This document shows, piece after piece, positions 56,490-64,000 of a stretch of DNA of 64,000 nt. This stretch comes from Candolleomyces eurysporus (lineage: Eukaryota > Basidiomycota > Agaricomycetes > Agaricales > Psathyrellaceae), in NCBI GenBank assembly GCA_027579435.1, contig JANBPK010000849.1, positions 1 through 64,000 of the forward strand. Direction: 5' to 3'. Under the pieces are notes generated by a model. That model worked only from the letters and a program-made list of their open reading frames with translations, made no database searches and was not told the origin of the DNA. The position numbers and the translations under genes are program-made. Numbering within the stretch: position 1 is the first letter of the stretch; each line of letters begins with the position of its first letter.

Positions 56490-56745
56490 GGAATTGCTAC
56501 ATACACCATCGATGATCAATAAGCCAACTCCAAGATGGCAGTATGAGTGTGATGGACTCACCAATGAATGCAGCACACTCCATCGCCTTAATCCTTGCCT
56601 TACAATACCCTCTCTCTTCTGCTTTGCAGGACTCTGAGTAGGAGAGGCATAATCGTTGGGTAATACTACGAGTCATTGATTCGTCCATCTGTGCACATCT
56701 CACATTGGAAAGAAAACAGGGCACCCACAGGCATATACCTATCCA
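56490..56745 (-). repeat. Inverted gene-fragment repeat, left arm
   Basis: About 250 bp that is the reverse complement of 57303-57545 with some mismatches (shared TGCTACATACACCATC, TGATGGACTCACC, AGGACTCTGAGTAGGAGAGG, CACATCTCACATTGGAA). The minus frame (to 56497) reads DESMTRSITQRLCLSYSESC and AMECAAFIGESITLILPSWS; the other arm keeps the same protein, so the duplicated piece is probably an exon. Confidence 0.65.
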
Positions 56746-56900
56746 CCTCATAAAGGCATAGTGCATCTCACAACAGTGCAATCATGGATCACACCTCTGT
56801 GAGAGCATGAAACTGCACAGTGTGTCTCACCACGGTGCGGTCCACAATCCACCTTGTGAGGGCACAATGCTGCACAGTGTCTTGCAACATTGTACTTTGA
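56746..56900. repeat. Short minisatellite (TGTGAG/TGCACAGTG units)
   Basis: Repeated CTGCACAGTGT and TGTGAG(A/G)GCA motifs at roughly 55-bp spacing. A reverse-complement relative lies at 57540-57670 (TGCCCTCACA, GGTGGATC). Confidence 0.45.
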
Positions 56901-57300
56901 GACAGGAACAGTGGCTCCAGGAGATGGAGAGGGATGATTAGTGCATTGGAGCATCCTGAGACTAGGTACATCTGTCATCTGTTCATCCCTTTCCATTTCT
57001 TCCCTTCAACCTCTGCCAGTCAGCTCTCCTATTGACACCATTCACTTCACAAACACTCGTAACCCTCTGTTTGGAATCCACTCATACCCTGCCGCCTTAA
57101 TCAACCTTTGTATCGAGCGGGATACACTCTTGCTGCACTTGGACCCAATCGTCAGACAGCTTCTCAGACTCTTGAATCCAGGAAGTGGGAGCAGTGGGAA
57201 TGATCAACGATACGTGCAGAAACAGTTGATTGCAACATTGTCAATGGTCGCCAGTGCGAGCAAGGTTTGGGAAGGTGAGTTTTTACTCTCATCTTTGATT
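56901..57300 (+). other. Open frame between inverted arms, unknown
   Basis: An open frame (56941-57345) reads SIDTIHFTNTRNPLFGIHSY-like sequence, then LHLDPIVRQLLRLLNPGSGS and QLIATLSMVASASKVWEGE, followed by a plausible intron donor (GGTGAGTTT at 57274). It looks coding up to about 57275. Domain not recognised. Confidence 0.35.
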
Positions 57301-57302
57301 AG

Positions 57303-57545
57303 TATGCTATATGCCTGCAGGTGCCCTGTTTTGCTTCCAATGTGAGATGTGCACGGATGGACGAATCAATGACTCATAGTATTACCCAACGATTACACCT
57401 CTCCTACTCAGAGTCCTGCAAAGTGGAAGGGAGGGGGTATTGTAAGGCAAGCGATGGAGTGTGCTGTGTTCATCGGTGAGTCCATCATGCTTGTAACACC
57501 ATGTTGGAGTTGGCTTATAGATCATTGATGGTGTATGTAGCACTG
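57303..57545 (+). repeat. Inverted gene-fragment repeat, right arm
   Basis: Reverse complement of 56490-56745. The plus frame retains QAMECAVFIGESIML and CWSWLIDH, equivalent to the left arm's protein. The arms enclose about 560 bp. Confidence 0.65.
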
Positions 57546-57822
57546 TGGCAAGAGCAGCTGTGCCCTCACAAGGTGGATCATTGATTGCACCATTGAGATA
57601 CACTCGCTATGCAACACAGTGCCCTCACACAGTGGATCGCCAATCTCACCATTGAAAGACACACTGCAAAAAAAAAAGTCGTTGAGTCGTTGGGTCGTCC
57701 TCACAGCAGTGAAACAGAAAAGGAGAGGTCTCAGCCACATGAAATGTCTCTCCATGTATTAATGCCAAGACCAGATCGGAAAATATCATAGCATTGACAG
57801 AAGTACAACACATCAACTAGGT

Positions 57823-58085
57823 TTGCACCATTTCACCAAAGCGCAAAACTCCCGCTACTACCAACTCTTTGCAAATCAACTCTCAAACTTTGTTCTCTTC
57901 CCCACACTCCGCTCATCCTTGCACAAGCTGGCCTTCATTGCAGGTCGGTGGTATCGAGCACTGCAACTGCATGTCAAAATAAAAGACATCCCATTTGCAA
58001 AATCCAAAAAATTAATAAGACAATACATAGATTCACGACCCGTACCTATGGAAAAACAAATGGTGATTACCTCTCAAAGGTATAG
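57823..58085 (+). other. Open frame, unknown
   Basis: HHFTKAQNSRYYQLFANQLS and ALQLHVKIKDIPFAKSKKLI, basic and helix-like. The remainder of the frame to 58272 overlaps the minus-strand gene and is probably antisense noise. Confidence 0.3.
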
Positions 58086-59152
58086 ACCTCAAGACCCTGA
58101 ATCAGTGAGTTCAACCCAACCAGTTCACCCTCTTCCTTCTCCAGATCTCTTGCCCATCGCCAAGTTGAGCACTCAATTACCAATCGCTGAACAGCTGAGA
58201 GTGTTTCTACAGCCTTTGCCAACTTTCGGCTGTCTTTGTTCAGGAGAAAGCAGGGATCGCCACTCTGCTTGAAACTCCTTGGATCATCATCAAAATTCAG
58301 ACTCTCCCTGCCAGTGGCGTCTGAATCGTATGGTTTGCCATCTGAATATGGTTCCTTGCAGTTGCAGCCCGCTGGGCAATCACATGTAGATGGGTCAGGG
58401 GTTTGCTTGAGTACCAAGTCAGCATATGGAAAGCACATTACAGTCCACACTGACGAGGTCCTCAGAGTGAGAATCTCCACCAACTTGCAGTGCGTGCCAA
58501 TCCTCTCCAAAAGATCAATATAATGCTCGTTGATGTGGTAGGCTTTCACTTCAACCTTTCATAGGCAGAGTTGAAAAATGATTGTGGCAGCCATATGCTT
58601 CCACTGGGTTTTGTCCAGCACATTAATCACTGCTGACCAGATGTGGCCAAATGGGCCTAAGTGGTACACTTTGCTGGTTGCCTCGAAACTCTTGATATTG
58701 TTGATGAATGTGTGAAGTTTTTCCAGCTGAACATTGAATCGTTAATTTGAAAAAAGGGCTGGGTGCCAGTGTTCATGTGTGATGTGCAATTCTGACAGGG
58801 GTGTAGCCTTGTGAGTCCTGCAGCAGATGCAGCTGGAGATCCAGCTATCAAGGATCTACGATCTGTGCACATATTCAAAAATGAGGCCAAGCACCTCAAG
58901 AAGAACTAAAGGGATAGCAGCAAGTTAGGATTCATTGCCACAAAAGCTGAGTTGACTTACAATTGCATAGGGTTGTCGGCATCGCAGCAAGAACCCTTTG
59001 GCAAGATCAAATAGCGAATTGGAGATAGTAAGGTAGCAGCGAGCTTGTTCCTGGCCCATGGTGGAGAAAAAAGAGATGACGAAGCAGCTGAAAACTGTCC
59101 ATGGGCTATTTGATCTGCGACCTGTTTGGCTTTGGCCCGAGCCAGGAACCAG
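58067..59152 (-). pseudogene. Unknown minus-strand gene, upstream side cut by solo LTR B
   Basis: 58549-58067 is open: MKAYHINEHYIDLLERIGTH, TSSVWTVMCFPYADLVLKQT, STCDCPAGCNCKEPYSDGKP, SRKLAKAVETLSAVQRLVIE. Upstream on the same strand, across probable introns or frame changes, lie EKLHTFINNIKSFEATSKVY (about 58735-58675), AASAAGLTRLHPCQNCTSH (about 58835) and a segment near 59150-58960. The CDCPAGCNC cluster could bind metal. The solo LTR begins at 59153 and may separate a first exon. Family not recognised. Confidence 0.45.
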
Positions 59153-60421
59153 TGATGAGATTGGTGCTGCCAGGCTCAGAAAACACACACCAAAACTAAC
59201 CAACCACAACCTATAACCAGGATATGTGCAGTCAAGTGGTGTAAGAGTCGGGCCACACAAAGTCAAAGTGTGAGTTTGTGGGGTTTATTGAGTGAATTAA
59301 GAATACTGAGTTCTCTAGTTCTCTCTTAGTTACACGCCACAGAACTAGAAGTACTCTGATGTACTGCTAGTAAGGCTCCTATTCCTCAGTAGTCACCCCT
59401 TATGATTGCTTAGGTTCTTAAGTTCCAATGCAACTGATAGTTCATGCTGTGTGAAATATAAGCAGAAAAACTCAATAGATTCGTTGATAAATGCAAGTAA
59501 AGATAAAAACAACAAAGATACGATGATGCCGCTCAAATGGTAGTTAGCATGTATATATACTACTTTGAGCCGCGTAAAAATAGACAGAGAAAGACACATG
59601 TGATAGATAAGCAACTAGCCAATAGTAAGAGTCCAAGCAAGAGATAGAGAGAAAAATAGAACCGGGTATTGGTAGAGGCCGCACCAAGAGTGTAGCCATG
59701 CGAGTCAGGCACGCCTCTGAACGCCAAATTTAGATCACCATTTCTTTTCTGGTGAAGCCGCGTGAGATGCCGACTGATGATCAAGAGTGGACGGGCATCC
59801 TTGCTCTGCATCCCTGCTCCCGTTGCTAGTCTCAAGCCGCTTGGATAGGTACAGTTGCCTCGTCCAGAGTCACCTGCACCTTTTCACCCGATGCCAACAG
59901 TCGGTCTGGTCATTCCCTTGACTCAGGACTCGAGCCACTTCAATTCCTTGTGCCACATTGGAGTTTATTACAGCCACCCAGCCGCGCCACTTGCCATGGA
60001 CTTCGTCGTTTCGAAGGTTTCGTCAAGCCGCTCCAGCATTTGTACTTGATTAATATGAAGCCGCCTGATTTCTGAGCTCCCTGGTAGTGCCGCCTGAGAG
60101 CCCTGACAGTTGCATTGTAAAGGTATATGACTTTCTGAAGCTGCTTCAGTCGAGCCGCCTGACTTTTAGCACAGCATCAACTAGAGTAGCTTCTCTGGTC
60201 AGGGTATAATACAACTGGGGCGGTTTCAAGTTGACAGCCTCGAGTAGCTTCAACTCTCATGTCCCTAGAGTCATAGTACTTACTCTTTTCCTTCTCAAGC
60301 CACGTGAACCTTATCGATAGCGTAGTTGTTCTTGTACTTAGAGACTCAGACCGCGTCAAATTTGTAGTTTATTATTGCAAAAATTGAACTCATATTTGCT
60401 AAAACAGACGCGGTCGTATCA
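59153..60421 (-). mobile_element. Solo LTR (family B, copy 2), inverted
   Basis: 1269 bp; on the minus strand it begins TGATACGACCGCG and ends ATCTCATCA, like 12633-13893. Flanks on the plus strand are CCAG (59149-59152) and CTGG (60422-60425). Both are one CpG transition away from CCGG, so an original 4-bp CCGG duplication is the simplest reading. Identity to copy 1 is high; differences are mostly transitions. It lies between the unknown minus-strand gene and the SET gene. Confidence 0.75.
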
Positions 60422-60460
60422 CTGGAGAGTTCAACTCTCCGACTCAGCACAAAAAGGGTA

Positions 60461-61474
60461 ATGTGGAGGGGACACAACATGCAGTTATCGGCCTCGACTG
60501 ATATAACTATGGTGATCACTGCTGAACTTGTAGCAAGAATGCTCAGCGAGAAGCCTGATCTTGACTCAAAGTATGCCATATCTATGGATGATCTGGTGGT
60601 AGTTTCATTGTTTGCCTCTGCCACCAACGTCACTCCTGAATCACCTGAGTCACACATACCACAAACCCTGGGAGCCACGTTTGAATTTTCAAGAGATGCC
60701 TCACATGCTACCTCCAGGCTCATATCTTCCTATGCTCTCACTGTCAACCTGCAATTGTCTATATAACTCCAGCGGTTCCGTATGGGCCCTGAGAGGACTT
60801 GGGGTTTTGGTTTGTTTGCTAGGCACTGCATTCCCAAAGGCTATACCATCTGGGAGGCCATTAGCATCTGTCCTGAGGATAACCTATCCAGCCACTCTGA
60901 ACTTTTGTGTATTACCATTGCAAAAGGTCAGAATCAACCTGCAGGATCAGAGCGGGTTCTGCGTGGGCTGCTCCGCATGCTGAACCACTGTTATCAGAAC
61001 TTCAATACAGAGGTACAGTGAGTCAGTTTCTCCACCCACCACAGAGGTTTAATCTGACTCAAGTTTGTATTCGTTGAGAACACCTCTGTATTTGTGGCTG
61101 AAGCAGTGATGGACATTGAAGCAGGCTCTGAAATCACTGTAGACTACGGCCCTGGATGGTTCGGCAATGACTGCCCTTGTGTGGACTGCATACCAACCGT
61201 GTTTGGTCCTGCACTGCAGCCCACTGCATCTACAGCCCTGCCACCCAGCACTGCCCTTTCTTTGATGCAGTCACACAGTGCAGTTCTTCTCAAGCATAAA
61301 CAAGAACACAAACAAGAACGCAAACAAGAATGCAAACAAGAACTCAGTCAAGAAAATGAAAGTAGAATAATACGAAAGAAGGCTAAGAAGGCAGAAGGAC
61401 AGCGTAACAAAAGAAGGGAGAGGAGGTGCATTCAAGCCTTGGAACAGGAGATTGACACTGGCATGGAGTACTAG
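60461..61474 (+). pseudogene. SET-domain protein gene with one premature stop
   Basis: Exon 1 is 60461-61012, a 51-nt intron (GTACAG...CAAG) is 61013-61063, exon 2 is 61064-61474; together 321 codons. In-frame TAA at 60764-60766 (probably CAA). SET features: RTWGFGLFARHCIPKGYTIW (start of the fold), MLNHCYQNFN (NH motif region, degenerate compared with NHxCxPN), VAEAVMDIEAGSEITVDYG (C-terminal SET core with catalytic Tyr), then CPCVDC (post-SET-like). SET proteins methylate lysines using S-adenosylmethionine. The tail has 12-bp repeats giving KQEHKQERKQECKQE, then a basic coiled segment. The degenerate NH motif and the stop suggest loss of activity, unless translation starts at ATG 60782. Confidence 0.75.
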
Positions 61475-62905
61475 GGATAATACAAACAGCATTGTAGTGT
61501 ACAATTCAATTACCATTGTATAACTGTTTCCTTCACCTGAACATTCCCAAGCAAGACCAAAGGATGATTCATTGCATTACCGTCGACCATGTGATTGGCC
61601 AACAGCCTTTGGTAGTACAGAGACTCTTGTCAATTGCCTGTCGATGGACAACTTCTTTATTTCTGTCAATGTGTATTGCATCTGGATTCTTGAGGTTGTG
61701 TGCGCTGACTGTAGTCCCATGCTTGTCTTTCGCAGATTCCCAAAACCACATTGTGTTAGACTGTAGCTTGGCCACAACTCCATGGGAAATCCAGCAAAAG
61801 TTATTTGACTTGGGATGTAGCTTGCAGTTTCACGTTAGCTAGGTCTCTCCAAATTGAAACAACATACCTTTGATGGGCGATGGGTGACCCAGCCAGAAGT
61901 CGGGCTCAGGTCTTTGTTGTGGTGTGAGCTGGCAGCATAGTGAAAGGTGGCGAAAGACGAGAAGGTAGGATACCCCAACACATTGATGAGGTTAAAACTC
62001 TGAGCAGCTGCCTGAAGTTGCATCATCTTGTCAGCAACCTGCTAAGTGGAACCGTTGGGTAACTGACTTTTCTTTTAGTGGCAAATTTGGGAAGGAATGC
62101 TTCCAGAAGCACTTCATGACGAGCCACAAGAACTGAGCACTATGGTCATAAGTACTGGTTTTTAGACATCAGTATGATGTGGGCTCTTACAAGAATCTGC
62201 ATTTTTTAATGCTACTTGAGAGTCTGATCCATATTCTTCTGCTGCTCCAGGCAACTGACGCACAAAATGTGATTCAAATCCAACAATAGGTTTGACACAA
62301 TGCGTACCTTTATATGATACGGGACATTCATTGATGATTGAGGACCCATCCCCTTTGTCATCTTGCTGTCCAATATTATACATTTCCTTTTAATGGCATC
62401 CTTGGTCCTTTGTAATAAAAACACTGTCAGTCGTCACCGCAGGATGATAGCAAGTCGATTTCAACGCACATCAATAGGCCTTCCATTGCCATTCCTTCAA
62501 CACTTGTCCACCAGACAAAAGTCTCTTGCAAGCTCATCACTGTTGCAAATGATAGTCCCAAACTACAAGATAGTCAATAGCATGGACAAAGTCTCGTTAA
62601 AGAAAGTCTACTCACAATTTTATCACCTGTCACCATATTGTCAGCTGCACCATCTTTGGTCCACAGGATGATGGCCCTTGCTCCTACACTCTCACTAGGG
62701 TCAGGTGCACATATTCAGTGGACAGTGCCTTCCAGCACAACAAAGTTTGTCTCAATCCCTTTTGCAGTCTTTGGCCTGCCCTATGTATATCCTTCAAAGT
62801 ATCACAGCGCTTCTTCCCTTGGTCTAACATGGGCGTCCAAAATGCGGGTTTGTCGCTGTGCACAGTCACAATATCCAGAAATTGAGAGAACAGCCCATTG
62901 GATAA
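61475..62905. other. Unassigned stretch with eroded coding-like pieces
   Basis: Several short frames on both strands (for example minus 62026-61835 and 61775-61569) but none with a recognisable motif or continuous support. CpG-poor with many TG/CA. Nothing can be called. Confidence 0.45.
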
Positions 62906-62908
62906 GTT

Positions 62909-63275
62909 CTAAGTTGTGGATAGCTTCAGCATTTGGCCACAAAATGATGCCCTAGGACATACCTTATGCGTAATATCTTTTAGTAATTTGTCCAGCACAG
63001 TCTTGAAAACCAATTGGCGAGTATTACTCGCTTTTACACAAAGGGTTTCTGCTACAGCAGTGAATGCGACCATAAATGCAAAGGGGTTCGTCAGGGAGTG
63101 AAGTCGGTTGTACATCGAGGTGTCACGGTTGTCAAAAGGCTTCCAACTGTCCATCATCTTCTGGCAGACTTGCTGGGCTATTGCATTGAGTTCCGTGTCG
63201 AGTTTATCATCTTTATACTGATCATGTTCAAAATCTGCATCCGCATCAATACATTGTTCAGTATGAGAAGCTGAT
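62909..63275 (-). pseudogene. Unknown gene, minus strand
   Basis: One frame continues from about 63275 (SHTEQCIDADADFEHDQYKD, acidic) through KLDTELNAIAQQVCQKMMDS, MYNRLHSLTNPFAFMVAFTA and LVFKTVLDKLLKDITHKVCP to a stop at 62909. An upstream ATG segment MAGKRHSKLPRTCEYF near 63432 could be a first exon, with an intron or a TGA between. No recognised domain. Confidence 0.4.
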
Positions 63276-63499
63276 ATACTGACGTGGATATACAGGGATG
63301 GAACACTTATTCACAAACTTCCCCATCCAATAAGATTCTAAAGTACACGGTTAGCCACAACTTAAGCTCAAAAGAAGACACAAAATATTCACAAGTCCTA
63401 GGGAGTTTGCTATGGCGCTTGCCCGCCATCCGTTTCTTGATGCCGTTTTGTTGACATGCTGACTGGGGTGTTGATATTATTATAGAATTGAGCAAGTGG

Positions 63500-64000
63500 T
63501 GTTGCTCAGGGTCAACGTGATGTTGACGTCACCACCCACGCTGGAGTGCTTGGACTATCAACCCGATTGTTCCCTTTTCATCTCATTTATGCCTTTACTT
63601 ACTTTTGATTGTCTCTTTCTCTCATTATATCTCACCTATACCATATATGAGATATACCACCAGTCATGGCCACCGACCCTAGAATCCTATAAATACAGGC
63701 AAGCACCAACCCAGAAGAGCATCAATCCTTCTTACAGGTGCTTGCAGTACTTCCTCTCGTGCTTTTTTNGTCTCACTTCTCTGTCTTTTTTCTCCTGCCC
63801 ACCTCCCTTTTACTCACATCACTAGTAACATGAATTTCTTTTTCTTTTACATACTGTTTCATTCCTGTTCCTGTAGTAGTTAGCTTGAGTTTGTCCCTTC
63901 ATCTGCTCAAGTGCTCTGTTGTGCTGCACTCACAAGTCACACACTCACTTGGCAACAGGGGGCAGCCTCGAGAACTCTCACCAATTGTAACAATCCATTC
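63500..64000 (+). promoter_or_regulatory. Possible promoter or LTR U3/R region at the window edge
   Basis: A TATA-like CCTATAAATACAGG lies near 63688 and is followed by a T/C-rich transcribed-leader-like stretch (CTCTCGTGCTTTTT, CTTTTTCTCCTGCCC). The sequence AACTCTCACCAATTGTAACA near the right edge resembles an LTR end. There is no partner end in view, so the nature is open. Confidence 0.3.

Noticed and set aside
60346..60723. Minus-strand 125-residue protein
   Set aside because: Antisense to the 5' part of the SET gene and crosses the LTR boundary.

Overview
The window is a transposon-dominated accessory region of a nuclear fungal genome. The first 2.3 kb is a minus-strand ribosomal DNA fragment (28S 5' end, ITS2, 5.8S, ITS1, 3' two thirds of 18S). 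The 5.8S/ITS2 layout is of Agaricomycete (mushroom) type, and the introns inferred elsewhere are short (50-58 nt) GT-AG introns, which fits a basidiomycete. Tricholoma is only a guess; I cannot name the genus without a database search.

Layout. 1-2.3 kb: decayed rDNA, cut by a solo LTR and abutting the poly(A) end of an APE-type LINE (2.3-8.8 kb, minus). 8.8-33.6 kb: AT-rich, CpG-poor relic DNA. It carries a broken lysine-rich gene interrupted by a second type of solo LTR (12.6-13.9 kb), a CpG-rich island (16.9-18.4 kb), three copies over 21 kb of a 272-bp CACTG-ended MITE (two here, one at 40.2 kb), and another solo LTR (27.4 kb). 33.66-36.51 kb: one complete pogo/Fot1-like DNA transposon with perfect terminal inverted repeats and TA target duplication. 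36.5-41.1 kb: three tandem arrays whose units each hold a hairpin. 41-63.5 kb: a patchwork of decayed, mostly unrecognised genes (one SET-domain gene, one inverted pair of paralogues), many split by insertions. Among these insertions are a complete but degenerate 5.8-kb Ty1/copia element and two solo LTRs, each with target-site duplications.

The unifying process is transition decay, mostly at CpG. The copia polyprotein keeps one frame for about 4.1 kb yet carries nine premature stops (seven TGA, two TAA). The pogo transposase has one TGA and a catalytic Asp changed to Asn. A CCGG target duplication has become CCAG on one side and CTGG on the other. Insertions that still contain CpG stand out as young islands in old AT-rich DNA. 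No functional operon-like system is visible; the biology is invasion, silencing-type mutation and gene fragmentation. The items I consider least explained are the LTR-embedded coding starts, the hairpin tandem arrays and the inverted paralogue pair around the copia insertion.
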